A stretch of 64,000 nucleotides of DNA from Manduca sexta (lineage: Eukaryota; Arthropoda; Insecta; Lepidoptera; Sphingidae), in assembly GCF_014839805.1 (NCBI RefSeq), contig NC_051141.1, forward strand, positions 9,618,777 to 9,682,776, given 5' to 3'. This document shows positions 50,906 to 63,111 of this stretch, in pieces. Under the pieces are notes generated by a model, which was not told the DNA's origin, did not search any database, and was given only the letters and a program-made list of their open reading frames with translations. Position 1 is the stretch's first letter. Each line of letters begins with the position of its first letter. The position numbers and the translations under genes were made by a program.

Positions 50906-51232
50906 TAGGATATTACAATTAATTATTATATACAATTCTCTTTAAGATATTCTGACTACCTCGATTATAAAGATATATATCATATTACTCTATCCTCGAT
51001 TATATAAAATAATCTTGATAAACTTTGGAAAAAATGTATATTTTATAGCAGGGTCCGGCGAACTAGTAGGTAGGTCTCTAGACACTAAGTGATCTTCTTA
51101 AATGTAAGGAGGAAATAAGAATAATTGTCGCTTATATTGTATTGTGAATATTAACTGACCATTGTAATAACCATTAAAATGGAGGGGAAAGTATTTTCCG
51201 TAACTAGTACTATAATATACTTAGTCTTTGGG

Positions 51233-51510
51233 AAAGTATACAAAACTTGCGTAAGACCCGTTCTGCTTTACGGAACATTGCTCGACATCAAATAAGACCT
51301 TGAAGACAAATTTTATACCGAATTGAGAATGCACTGAGTACGAAGACACCTAATTGGATATGATAGAATAATCACATTAAAGGCTGTTTTAGGTTGGCAA
51401 ATTCAACCCTGCAACAGCCCAAAAGAAGGCAATGGTGAAATGCGAAAATTTTCTAAAGAGATTTCCTACACGCTTTCGTCACCACTTCAAACATATAACA
51501 AACTGTGTAA
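51233..51510 (+). pseudogene. RTE-type non-LTR retrotransposon fragment
   Basis: Bases 51233-51274 read KVYKTCVRPVLLYG, the block just after the reverse transcriptase core in RTE/jockey-like LINEs (consensus style KTLVRPVLLYGSE). What follows is broken by frameshifts and stops. A short, old remnant. Confidence 0.6.
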
Positions 51511-52558
51511 ATGACAGAGCTAAAATAATTATTATTAAAAAAGAAAAAGAAAACAGGAGTTTATTAATAAGTACTCATAGGTATAGATAACATAATATTA
51601 TACCTAGATAACTTAATCAACAAGTAAAGTAAGACATATATCTTAACTAGAATGAAGAATTGGAATCTAGAGTCTTATTGATAGAAAATAATAAACAGAT
51701 GTATTGTCGTAATGTATTTCTGATCTCAGAAAAACATTTAGTTCACTCAGCTCAACGTGAGAATGTATTTTCATTGATGTATAATAGTATCGCTGATATC
51801 GAAAAGTACAATGAAAGTGTTTACGTAATGTTACTTCCCGCCAATTTCCGAGTGGGTTCGACAGCGGTGCGTTCGTGCTGCAGCAAACACCGTCCGGGCG
51901 CTATTACGACATCGGTCGTGTACCATAATTACACACATAACTTGTGTATTGTTACAATTTCATAATGGTTCTAGCAGAACTTTAGAAAGACTAGGTTTAT
52001 ACACAATAATTTAGGCACCTACTTTTCATAGTGACATTGTTTAGTGCTGATCAAGTTCACACTCTACGCCTGTTTTATGAATGTAGACGTGCACATTAAA
52101 AGTATGGAAAGAAAATCAAGAAATCTGTAGAATTTTATATTTATTCAAAATGTTCGCACACATTATCTTAAACTATCAGTCTTCATAGAAAGCTTTTCAA
52201 AGTTAACCGACAAATTACACTATTATGGCTGTTTTTTATTTCATGCGGATGCGAGTACGGGTGTGGTTAAATACGATGCCGATGTAACGCCAGTCGCACA
52301 ATTTTACACTTATTCTAATCGCACTCGACCGAAGTACGTTTTTAAATTTGGTGTCTATAATGAAAAAATACGTCAGCAATGTTCGTTGCATTTGTACCAA
52401 ACACGGCAATGCTCTTTGTTTACAACATACACCATAAGCCCGGTTTTACATTCTAAAAAGAATTATAATTAATAATTTGAAATAAATTACACATAAAAAG
52501 ATATAATCATTGGCGGCATTCTAAAACTACGTGCTAAATGCAAATGTCTACTCGGTGC

Positions 52559-55500
52559 TCACTGTTTTGTGATTTTATCGGATTCTGGAGCGGCAGGCGT
52601 TTGTTGCGCTACCGGATAAGTTTGGGAGTAAGTCTGGGCTCCGTAGGGTCGGGGTCCATTCTGTTCTAGAAGCTGTTCAGCCTCCTCAGGGGCGACGGGA
52701 CACATGCAGGGGACTAGCTGTACATGCTGCAATGAGACGGGCGTCAAGCTGGCTCCAGCCGGTATGCTGATGGGTATCGGAGCCATATTCTGCTGCATCG
52801 GAATCTCTTGGTGTGTGTACTGCGAGGGCTGCATCTGATATACTTTACGAGAGTCGTATGGGTTGTAAGTGAACTGGTAACGGGTAACTGGAGAAACGTT
52901 TGGCGCCATTGGTTGCACCCATGTTCTCTGTGGCTGTGTTTGAGTACTGAAACAAAACGAACTGAATAAGGCTATGTTATAGTAATTCGGTTGCACGAAT
53001 TCCTTATTCTACTCGATTAATGTACATAATTGGGGTTTAATGATCTCAAGTTAAAATTATGCATTATTCACTGTTTATTTACTAATTAGTATCTACACAA
53101 AAATATGTTAGAATAGATTTTCAGGCAATACTGTAAATTGTTTTCATTGGACCGCTAAAGCAAATTAAAAATCAATAAGAAATACCCAAATACGCAAACG
53201 CAAATATACAAAATACAAAAACGCAGAGCAAATAAAATCGCATAGCATAGTTTTATACATGTTTAAATAGACATGGAATACATAATAATATAATAATACG
53301 TACGAAGTATCCGAGCCCCATTTCAAGAAGAAAGCTTCTGATGACGCAATCAGCACCAATATAAACAGGAAGTACATCTGAAAGTAAACGGCAATTAATT
53401 TTCGATATCAAACGCTTATTGTGTTTATATTTTAACAAAAAGAAACTGATATGGAATTGAATGAGGTTGTTGTGTAATTAGAAATTAGATTAATAGTAAG
53501 TTTGCGGAACCCGAGTACGGGAAACTCTTATAAAATAATTTAGGCCGTCATGTAAAGGTGGGTCTTATCGGTATGTAATCTCATATATAACGTTAACGTT
53601 AAAGATTGTAGTAAGGCATCTTGGATCGGGCATAAAGATACAATCCTGGGAATATAGTAGCACAGGTTTCGGGCGTGGCTAGTTATTCCCTTGCTCTATA
53701 TTTGAACTATTATATCCTATGCATTTGTTATACAGAAACAAGTCTAATATTTAAACTATTATAATTAATTAATAGTTATTTGGTGGGTTACACCGGTCAT
53801 TTCATATGGTTATAAATCTTAATTCTAATTTATTAATATCATCAACACCATACTTTTATTTGTTTTAATTGCATTTTTTTATAATTTTGGTAAGGTAACA
53901 CCGAGTCACCAACGCGACTAACAATACCTACCAAAAGAATTTCATGTACGTTGTAAATGAGTAGATGAGGGTTAGATGGGAAGGTATAAGGAATCGGTCG
54001 CTGTATTTTTATTTCTCCTGGAGTTTTATTAACTAATAACAGCATGAAACACAATAGCAAAGTTGTATGACGTAATCCTACTGCTGCCGGGAATTTCCAT
54101 TTACGTTGCATAAAAAACTATGTAGATATTTTATGACCCTGGTAATTTACGCTTAGCAAAATAATCGATGTAAAATCATTATAAACGCTTAATGTTCCAA
54201 TAAGATCTTTGTAATTATTTTATTACCCCAAATATGGTCTCGAAGTCTGTCTATAAAACTATTTGACCTCTTGCAATAATTCATGTAGAACTCTTAATAA
54301 AATAATGTGAGTAGGTACTTAATGAGTAAAAATCAGGATCATAAAAAAGCGGTACATGTTTTTTCTTTGATTTATAATATTAAATAGCTTTTACTCGCAG
54401 CTCCGCGCCTTGTACGACTACTTTTTTTACTTGCACGGCCATGTTAAAATATATTATGTTCCCTATTCACTTTACAATTAAGACTATTATAACATCAGCT
54501 TAGGTATAATATGTTAAAACTTATCACACCTTATAAAAGTAAAGGCGAAGAGCGTGCGAAAAAATGCATGGCTCGAAGGTTTTACTTTTAGGAGCAATCT
54601 AGTTAAAGTAAATGGTAGCGCCTTAAATTACATACAATCTGTTTATACTTTATTACATTTTTTAATGTATAATAAATACTATAATTTCTTTAACCAAATT
54701 CTATTCCAAAAACATACAAGCGCTCTATGCTTATTTTAATAACACGAGTACGTTATACGTTATCATGAAGGCAGACATTTTTAATACAAGCAATTACTAC
54801 AAAACCATTATGGAAAGATGGATGGGTGTTCATGTTATAAATATTTCAACCGGCTTAATTAGGTACACCTTAATTATAGTGTTTTAAACAAATTCACATG
54901 TCAATCATAAGCTTGTTGGACGGGTATGCGCGCGCTTGATATTTATATAACAAAATATTAGAATCAATATCCATTACTTATTTTCCTTATTTACTGTACG
55001 TTTATAGCATTTTGTACTTTGTACAATTTGTACAAATAAGTTTGTTAAGTTAAGTTGTTAAGAACTTTAAATTATCAAATCATACAAATATAAAAAGAAA
55101 ATGGTAGTAGGTAATTATTTACTATTAGATATTTATTATTAAAATCAATTTACCTACAAAGCAATATTAGACAATAAAGCATTCAATTTTATGGTAATAA
55201 GAAGTAAAATATTTTTTGTCTCAATTCTAAGATTTAGTGAGGATAACATTTTTTTTAACTAAAAGTGAATGAATAAGTACACAGAATTATTACTAAAACC
55301 GATGTGCCTAGAGGCCTCGTATGCGTATTTTTTTTTCTACAGTACTTGGAATAAATATTCGATTAGGCATTTTTTTAATCAGCCCGAGTCACTCGCCTTT
55401 CCAAATTATTACAAAGTATAATAAAGGCATTACTGAGATAAAGGTAAAACGTAATTTCCGGACTGAAGATATTACCCTAAATTATTGTTTTAGTATAAAC

Positions 55501-56813
55501 CTGCAAGTATAGCAATTAGTAAACACAATATTAAACGGATATTAGAACTTGTATATGTATATTTATAATGCTCAAATATTAACACTTCGAATTAAGAATG
55601 TCACATAGAGGAAACATAAAAAAGTGCATCACTATCCATTTGTCACGACAATTTATTCCACACAAAATACGTACAAGTTTGGGAAAGTTTTTTGAACAGG
55701 GCACACAAGGGATCTATCCAATTATTCGCTAGACGGAAACATTATAAAGTGATTTGAGCCGGTGCGTAGATAATCGTTAAATGGACCATCGTAGTCCCGA
55801 ACTCATAAATATTTAATTTATTTTCATTATAGCTCAGCATTCACAGGTCAATGACGTGGGTACGGTTATAAATTAATTTATATGTGTCTAAATCTCTCAC
55901 TTCAATTCTTAATAAAACAAAGTAAGTCCTCTTCTCGCTCTAAAACGGATTAAAAAATCAATGAACAAATCGACATTTGCCAGATCATTGCAACTGGAAT
56001 AACATTGGTAAAAAATCGAATCACAAGCTATTTTTATAAATCCATTGTAACATAATATATCAGAGGCTGTCACAACTCAACACGGGTGTGATGTTTGATT
56101 ACACAACGGGATGACTTGCACGGTGCACCGCTTCAGCTTTTATCGCCTGAGCATTGATCCTTATTGACTATTAAATTGAAATGTTACACTACAATAGATA
56201 TTTCAATAAGACGCGTTCTTAAACAAACAGCTATTTACCAAATTGCATTAGTTATTTCCTACTTTTAGTTCGAATTTAATATGTACTTACATTTAACATA
56301 TAAATATAATTGTATGATTTATATGAATTGTTATTTGACAATGTTCAAGTAAAATTATTATTGGCATAAGTAAATATGTAGTGTATTTTTAATAGAATTT
56401 ATATCTAAACTTTTTCTCATTACTCATAAATCCGCATGAACTTCCTAATGTTTATTTAAACTACCGATTAAATTACATATGACTTAAATTCTTTATTCTG
56501 AATTACACGAATATCGCAACCCGAACCACCTTATCGCATGCACCACCACCAATCACCTTATTGCATGAAATATGCAGATTTGTTTATAATGGTAACAGTT
56601 TAATAGAAAGGTATTCTAATGATTTTAGAAAACGTAAAAAAATTAATAAACGTTATTAATAACCACTTTTTGAAAATGCCTCAGAACTTTCAAAGTAAGC
56701 AAATGTATTTGTTTTGGGTAATTAATTAATTATAATATTATAAATATTTGCAAATATCATAATCAATTGATTAAATATTATCATCGCTAATAAAAGTATT
56801 TGGAACTCACCAT
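52559..56813 (-). CDS. Pro/Gln-rich secreted protein, 3 exons, start codon alone at the end of exon 1
   Basis: The last exon is 52559-52946 and the signal exon is 53304-53377 (74 nt, MYFLFILVLIASSEAFFLKW, donor GTACGT, phase 2). The signal exon begins with ATG right after 'tttactttcag'. Upstream, a TATA/initiator promoter at 57.0 kb leads to a 5' exon that ends ...GGA ATG|GTGAGT at 56811, so a first ATG would join in frame (MM-YFLF). The total is 154 residues with it, 153 without. The mature protein is Pro, Gln, Tyr and Thr-rich, with a VQLVPCMCPV segment holding the only two Cys (C-x-C). It shares the 0/2 intron phases of the HVP-motif genes but lacks the motif. Its role is unknown; a cuticle, eggshell or silk-associated matrix protein is possible. 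The 30-nt reading frame at 56856-56885 is an upstream ORF in the leader. Confidence 0.75.
53378..56810 (-). other. Intron 1 of the Pro/Gln-rich gene
   Basis: A 3.4-kb AT-rich intron if the 5' exon assignment is right. A repeat-border-like piece lies near 54390-54425. No supported exon is inside. Confidence 0.5.
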
Positions 56814-57008
56814 TCCGTTGATATCCGGGTGTATCGCACTGGTGTAAATAATCTTCTAAATAGAACTAAACAACTCGAACAACATTCACCCCCCGTGAGA
56901 CTTGGCTCGAGACTACTATAAGTAGCAGAATGAAGGATTAAGCTGGCTGTACACAAAAAAGAGTTTTTATTTTCGGGAACGAAGATGCGTGCACCCACTC
57001 CGGCCGCG

Positions 57009-57044
57009 GAATGACCGATCCCTGGAGACCAGCCGTTTTTTATA
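57009..57044 (-). promoter_or_regulatory. Core promoter of the Pro/Gln-rich gene
   Basis: Minus strand: TATAAAAAA (57044-57036), then GTCATT with A at 57012, 32 nt from the first T, which is near-ideal TATA-initiator spacing. The exon that follows ends at a GTGAGT donor at 56810. Confidence 0.6.
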
Positions 57045-59720
57045 CACGGTTTCAGAAACATTCCGTCTTTAAAATCCGGTCCCCGACCTCAACATGAGGT
57101 ATAATAATAATCTTATTAACTTATCTACACTTCTATCTTTACTTAGAACGTACCGTTATATTAGCCCGATTTTAAAAGGACTCGTTGATACTACCCACTT
57201 AAGATAATTTCACACTTTTTTCTTAAAGTGGTTAAAGACTTTTGACGATGTTTTTAGAAGGAAATTATATCGGTCGAAGTGAGTTAGGGCGCTGAGATCC
57301 GTCGTACCCTAAGCCGAAGGAAAGGATGCAGTTGACATTCGTGTCGAATTACCGGGACGTGTCCATTACCGGTTGCACTCGACTCTCCTTTATCGGAGCC
57401 GGTGACTTGCTATGCTATTCCATGCGTGAAATCTTTAATGGGTATAGTCAACAAAAGTACTTACGACATTGAAAAAATACAAAACGGCTACATAGTTATT
57501 TACTCAAAACATTTATGCCGGATATACTAAGTATTTAGGAAATGAGATGCCTAAGATGTGGCATCGCGGTAGCGATCAATGTGAAATTACACCGCAAACT
57601 GCATTTGGTAAGTTAGTATACAAATACATCGACTAGTTGAGACTACTGGCGGATCCGCGGGTATGACGTTAATAGCGTTTTTGGATGGATGTCGGTAGTA
57701 GTCACTCGTATATGGCGGGGAATCATTTTACCTAGAGGAATCGTATTACACGCATCTCCCCTATGTTAAAGACAAAGATTGAATTTCACCCACAGACATA
57801 TAAAGATAAGACTTCACAATTATTTTCTTTTGTTTTAACATGCGATTCCAAAATTTCACGTAGTCAACGATATCATTTGCGGATAAGGAAAAATTGGCGA
57901 AGCCGCGCGCCGTCGCGCTGTACGGGTAGGGCAAAAACTGCAACATGAATCTCGACGCACATTCCGACAATTCAACATCACACTTCTTGATTATAATTAT
58001 TATATTTTTTTTTATTTTTGCTGTCTATGATCGTAATTCTATTTTACAGAGAATATTATGCTATAAGTCAAGCAACCAGCGGAGTTGCTGCCCTTAGATT
58101 AGCATTTATCATTGAGATTTTAGGGAACGCCTAAGTTTAGCACTCAGCAGGGGATATCTAGTGGTAATGATGATGGTACCTAAGATACAACTGACAAAAG
58201 GCTCGTCTAAAGCCGACGCGCGACGAAGTGCTTTCTTTGGTGTCCTGTAGATTCAATGAGTCGGTGGTTACATGTGGAGGTTGCCGCTCACCTACTCACT
58301 ACTACATATAGTACACGGGCTAATACTTGTTCTTTTTTAAACACAGCATAGTTCCCGATGATGTATTAAGGGACAATTAATTTACAACTGGCAGAAACTG
58401 CAGTTTTGCAATAAGAATAGTTTATAATGATGAGCTACTTCATTCGTCTTGTAACAGAAAAAAACCGCCACATGAGTACAAATAATTCAAACACATTGAT
58501 GTTTGGGTTACCCAATTAGGGTATGCTTTAAGATGTTTTGTTAAAAATAATTAGCTGATAGTTCAAAGGAGGGAAATTCCATAAAAAAAAAATGATTATA
58601 CAAGTAAAATTGGCGAGATCTTACTGTTCAATGACATACATATATTTTAAATAAATCTGCAAAGATTTAATAAGTCATCTAAACGTCTTAAATAATCACA
58701 ATAAGAGATCAATTGTGGATACCGATCAGTGCCGGATTTATATTTTTTATGAGTGTATGCCACTTTATTTCCGCCGCCGCATGTAGGTAGGTTTATGTAT
58801 GTATGTATGTAGGTTTCTAAAATACTTAATAATTTTTCATTTGTTTGTATTATGGAAGGCACTAAAGTTAAATAAACGAATGATTAATTAAATCGAGTGA
58901 GCGTCCTGTGAAATCTGTCGCCCCTAAAAGGCTGCCGCCCATAGGTCGCGGCCTATACGGCCTATTTACAAATTCAGGACTGATGCCGACCTTAAAGAAA
59001 AGGAATAAGGATCAAGAAAGAGAGAGGAATGTGTCGGCCTCTGAAAAATCCTCACCATGCGCAACGCAATAGACATTGATCACTTTAATGTTTGTTTTAT
59101 TCATTGTACACAGGTCGAGCTGGTGATATGTTCAGACATGTCTACTTGCAGCATCTATCCATTCACCACAAGGTAAACGATAAGTAGGTATATTCACAGG
59201 CTGTTTTATTTTTATAATATAAAAAGGCTAAATAGGTATAAGTGAACACTGAAAGCTTGCCCTTAGTAGTTTGCATGCTGAATAAAAATAAAACTCCGTA
59301 GAGTGCGGGTAAGTAAAAAAAATATTGGTTATTTAAGTAATCTAATTTTAAATTTCGATTAATCCTGAATATTTCTCACAACATTTATTTCACCATCGAA
59401 TTCATATACATGTTATGCGGTTTGCAAAGTAAGCCGAATTTTTACACCCTTAAGTTATAAAATTATTGTGTTTCAACTTCCGGTGATTTTATGCATATCA
59501 AACACACGTTGAACTTCCAAGTTCAGGATATAGAAACTGGTACATTAATTATGCAAAAAGATACGAGTATTTGATTCCTTTTACAGTTGACAGAGTTAGG
59601 TTTACAAAAAATCGGTCAGAGACCGATGTCATGATTAGACTTTTAGGGGAAAATGGGGTGGATTCTTAGCCGCGCCACATTCAGTTAGTTGCTATATCTT
59701 TCATAAAATGCATAAATAAT
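57045..59720. other. Intergenic
   Basis: No gene. It holds a GC-richer block at 57270-57430 that may be an unidentified repeat, a GTAT-type microsatellite at about 58795-58815, and a repeat piece at 58900-58990. Confidence 0.5.
58900..58990. repeat. Repeat piece with 'gtcgcggcctata' core
   Basis: It contains 'gctgccgcccataggtcgcggcctatacggccta', matching the core at 19.7 kb. Its downstream border 'cttaaagaaaagg' is unclear. Confidence 0.4.
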
Positions 59721-59732
59721 AATAACATACCT

Positions 59733-60872
59733 GTGGAATATGCAGAACTACTCCAACACTGCCTTACATCTGGCTATATGTTGTGGAATGATCATTTCTA
59801 TGTACATGTAGAGGGTGTAGCGATGGGCTCACCTGTATCTCCGGTAGTCGCCGATATATTCATGGAGGACTTCGAGGAGACAGCCCTGACAACATCACCG
59901 GTCTCTCCAAGGTTTTACAAACGGTACGTAGATGATACTTTCACAGTTTTACCATCGGACAAAGTATCTGCATTTTTAAATCACCTTAACTCCATCAATA
60001 ATAAAATCCAATTCACTATGGAGTTAGAACACAACAAATCTCTTGCTTTCTTGGATGTTTTAGTCATTCGTAATCCTGATCAGACCTTAAGTCATACTGT
60101 GTATCGGAAACAGACCCATACTGATAAATATCTGAACGGTGAATCTCACCACCATCCAAAACAGTTAGCTACCGTGGGCAAATCATTGTTTCAGAGAGCA
60201 CGAGGAATCTGTGACGAGAAACACCTGGCCGCTGAGCTGCAACATGTCAAGCAAGTACTGCGAGACAACAAGCTCCAAATTCCACGCCGCCGTCACAGAG
60301 ACCGAGTGAAACCAGCCACAGTTGAACGTGTTCCGGTTGTACTACCATATGTGAGAGGAGTCACCGACAAGATTGGCTACATCCTGAAGCGTGCTTCAAT
60401 AAAAACCTATTTCAAGCCGCCTAAGAAGATTAGTCAATTTTTACCACCTGTCAAGTGCCATATACCTCTGCAAGAACCGGGTGTATACAAGATAGACTGC
60501 AACTGTGGCCTCTCTTATATAGGACAAACAAAAAGAAATATAGGGACCCGCGTAAAAGAACATATAGCTGACGTGAAACACCGACGCTCTACGAAGTCTG
60601 CAGTCGCTGAACATTCTGAAGGAGGCTCCAATCATTATTTGCGATTAGACAAGCCACAAATCCTTGCCAAAGAACACCGATTCCTGCCTAGGATGATTCG
60701 CGAGGCTATTGAAATTAAAAAACACCCAAATTTCAATAGGGAAGATGGTTGGAAGCTTGCACAAGCTTGGGATCCTGTTCTACATTTAATTAAATCAGAT
60801 CCCAAAAGACCGGCTGCCAGACCTCAAGACACTGTGAGCTCATTCTGCGTAGATTGGACCGTCAACAGCTAA
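59733..60872 (+). CDS. Penelope-like reverse transcriptase (C-terminal half) with GIY-YIG endonuclease
   Basis: A single open frame of 379 codons. Residues 28-48 carry the palm motif G-V-A-M-G-S-P-x-S-P, and residues 62-71 hold the catalytic YVDD (65-68). Then follows the thumb region and, at 250-280, the GIY-YIG nuclease: GVYK (250-253), YIG (262-264) with the basic TKR after it. This order, RT then GIY-YIG, is diagnostic for Penelope-like elements, which insert by nicking the target and priming reverse transcription. The N-terminal fingers and the first catalytic Asp motif are absent and the frame begins with GTG at the insertion border, so the enzyme is incomplete though the remainder has no stops. 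The tail (RPAARPQDTVSSFCVDW) matches the 10.6-kb copy. Confidence 0.9.
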   Translation: MEYAELLQHCLTSGYMLWNDHFYVHVEGVAMGSPVSPVVADIFMEDFEETALTTSPVSPRFYKRYVDDTFTVLPSDKVSAFLNHLNSINNKIQFTMELEHNKSLAFLDVLVIRNPDQTLSHTVYRKQTHTDKYLNGESHHHPKQLATVGKSLFQRARGICDEKHLAAELQHVKQVLRDNKLQIPRRRHRDRVKPATVERVPVVLPYVRGVTDKIGYILKRASIKTYFKPPKKISQFLPPVKCHIPLQEPGVYKIDCNCGLSYIGQTKRNIGTRVKEHIADVKHRRSTKSAVAEHSEGGSNHYLRLDKPQILAKEHRFLPRMIREAIEIKKHPNFNREDGWKLAQAWDPVLHLIKSDPKRPAARPQDTVSSFCVDWTVNS

Positions 60873-60949
60873 AATTTAAAAAAGTTGTATAATTGTAAAA
60901 TGTAGGTAGATATTGTAACTTTGACTTTACGGATGAACAACACCTCAGT

Positions 60950-60995
60950 CTCCCCCGTGACCATGAAGGCTGCAAAGTCTTCGAAACGTCGGGAG
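60950..60995 (+). ncRNA. Hammerhead-like ribozyme motif in the Penelope 3' terminal sequence
   Basis: CTCCC (60950-60954) can pair with GGGAG (60991-60995). Inside, GAAG (60965-60968) pairs with CTTC (60979-60982), and the second strand runs on into GAAACGTC (60983-60990). This resembles the order helix I, core, helix II, GAAA, short helix III, cleavage triplet GUC of the hammerheads reported from Penelope-like elements. The first core box is not the standard CUGAUGA but an ACCATGA variant. The copy at 10.4 kb has the same variant, so it may be family-specific or inactive. Confidence 0.4.
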
Positions 60996-62194
60996 AAAAT
61001 AATAATATAAAAAACCGCGATAAAATCCGTTAAATAGTTTTTAGTTTTATTTCAATGTCTAACATTCGCGTAAACATAATAAATCATTATGCATAAATAA
61101 TTACAATAATTAATATATAATTTTTATGTGTGTATGTAACTCTCATAGGCCGCCCTTCCCTTATGTAGTTTTATAGCAGTCCTCCTGGCCCGTGAAGGGA
61201 TAATAGGAAACCAGCTTTTACGTCGTGTAAATAATTATTTAATCTAACTTACCTACCTATAGTTTCATTTTCTGTTCCCGATATCTTGTTAGAGAGTATG
61301 AATATATTTTTTAATTATAGAGAGTTGTTCATTTAGCGTGTGTAGAAAGAGATAGATAATATGTTTTATAGTATTTGTGCTTGGGATACTTTTCAGGCAG
61401 ATGGGGCACGTTCGTGTATGATTTTTTTTACCGTGATATTATGTGGCTACTTTGTAGTACAGCGATGTTTTTGTATTCAGATATGGTGCGTAATTACAAT
61501 AAGAAAGAGATAAAGAAAGCAAAACAAATATAGAGATGATGTGTTCCGGGATCGGAGATACAGAATCACGTCTACAGATTATCCCTGCACAAAAGACACA
61601 TTGCGTAATTTTTCGATATAAACAGTATGATAATACGGTGTTTGTTAGTGTGTCAATTCAACGAAATTTGGTCAACAATTACTAAGTACCTATGTTTGTT
61701 TCTAACAAATTTCTAGATAATTAATTTACGACGGTACCCCTTACAAGAAGTACATTTGTATATGTTCGGAGTATTATAAAAAAATGCACTGTTATGTTGC
61801 ATTTTATTAACTTAATTCAATTGTATTTACTAAACCAAATTCCTTATATTTCGTGTAAACCTTAATCAAATGTAGGTTTAACTTTATAAACCGAATGGTA
61901 TAACTGTACGAATCCACCTTCCAGTTATGGAAAAAGATATTGCTTGTAAAAATAAATTTTCGTTTCCACAGTTTTTATAACAAAAAGTTTACGTAAGTAT
62001 CGCCTGAAAATCTGCAAATAAAAAATTTATTACTTTTCCATTTAGATAAGATTTAGTTATTTTGCTACAGATTTTTGTTTCAAAACATAATTAGGTAGTC
62101 AGCGGCATTAGTAGCTAAAGCAATTCAAAATTGCAGATAGTTTACTCTGTTTTGTACCTTTACCAACTTTTTTTACAAAAATAAAAGTTTCTCA

Positions 62195-62360
62195 ATAAGT
62201 AGAGACTGCTTCCATGGCGTATGTGTAGCATTATTATGATGTCGCGCCAAGGTCTTGAGTTCAATCCCCAGGTCGAAATAAGGTCTGTCCCAAAATTTCC
62301 CACTACTAGGTACCGGGCGAGATAAAAAAGGTCCCATTTTAACATGAAAAAGAACGCTCA
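62195..62360 (+). repeat. tRNA-derived SINE remnant
   Basis: An A-box-like TGGCGTATGTG is followed at about 45 nt by GAGTTCAATCCCC, an exact B-box match (GWTCRANNC), and then a non-tRNA body. Confidence 0.5.
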
Positions 62361-62649
62361 GCCATCCTCAGCCCTACTCCGTCTTACCTACTGATAATTG
62401 CGACAACATATGAAAAGACAAAGGTAAAAAAAATATTTTAGACATTTTGTCGCCCCGCTAAAAATGCTGCTCGGGGGAGGTAAGGGCTCTAGCCCCGCCG
62501 TCCTTACTGTGATACACCAATGAATATTAATGATGTTTGCCTGCTCACTATCATGCCGGGGACTGGGATTTGTGCGCTGTGGCGATTAGCTTATCACTGG
62601 TTACGTATAAAACCAAATAAGCATGGCGAATAGTAAATACTCTAGTTGA

Positions 62650-62735
62650 ACCTCTACTACCCCTTCGGGGATGGAAGGCGTGAGCAGTGAATGAGTGGAT
62701 ATGCGTAGGTGTGTGTGTGTGTGTCTGTCGTTATT
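62650..62735 (-). repeat. Interspersed repeat block with (GT)n
   Basis: 'ccccttcggggatggaaggcgt' followed by a GT run is the reverse-orientation relative of the block at 17.99-18.05 kb. Confidence 0.5.
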
Positions 62736-63045
62736 CTCATAATAATCTGAAGTGGTATTATTTATTATACCTACCTACTGTTGCTTTATTCATCTGACAG
62801 GATTGAAAATAGTTTAAGTATAACTTTGTAATATCATAATATTGTTACAAAGTACTTAATTAAAATTATAATCGGTTTCATTGTTATCTTACGTAGTTAT
62901 TATTTTAAGAACATGGGTTATTTAAAAATATATTATTAAAGATAATGCTGTTTACATTAATACAAATACAAATGCTACGTAACTTTAAATTATTGCGCAT
63001 AATTTTAACATTTAAACATTCATAAAATTAATAATTACACATACA

Positions 63046-63051
63046 TTTATT
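63046..63051 (-). terminator. PolyA signal of the 63.1-kb gene
   Basis: AATAAA on the minus strand, 61 nt past the stop codon. Confidence 0.55.
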
Positions 63052-63111
63052 TATCAGTGTATATATTACAAAAGAACTATATTAAGAAATCGTAGTCATT
63101 AAAATACAAAG

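Larger units (their letters stand above)
49950..52558. other. Intergenic with dispersed repeats
   Basis: It holds the second copy of the 20.6-kb repeat (50750-50905), an RTE-type retroelement fragment (51233 onward) and a GC-rich patch at 51830-51930 without an exon. Confidence 0.55.
59721..61092 (+). mobile_element. Penelope-like retroelement, 5'-truncated
   Basis: It comprises the reverse-transcriptase C-terminal part, a GIY-YIG endonuclease and the 3' terminal sequence shared with the element at 10.4 kb. ATGCATAAATAAT stands at 59708-59720 and again at 61089-61101. The 10.4-kb copy shows that the element ends at about ATTATGC, so the true duplication may be only ATAAATAAT (9 bp), with ATGC as microhomology. 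No inverted terminal copy is seen at its 5' end. Confidence 0.88.
61102..63045. other. Intergenic with SINE-like remnants
   Basis: No gene seen. Repeats lie at 62195-62360 and 62650-62735; the rest is AT-rich. Confidence 0.5.

Noticed and set aside
56807..57061. 84-codon minus-strand protein
   Set aside because: Its start lies upstream of the TATA box at 57044 and its end reads through a splice donor; the stretch is better explained as promoter plus 5' exon.
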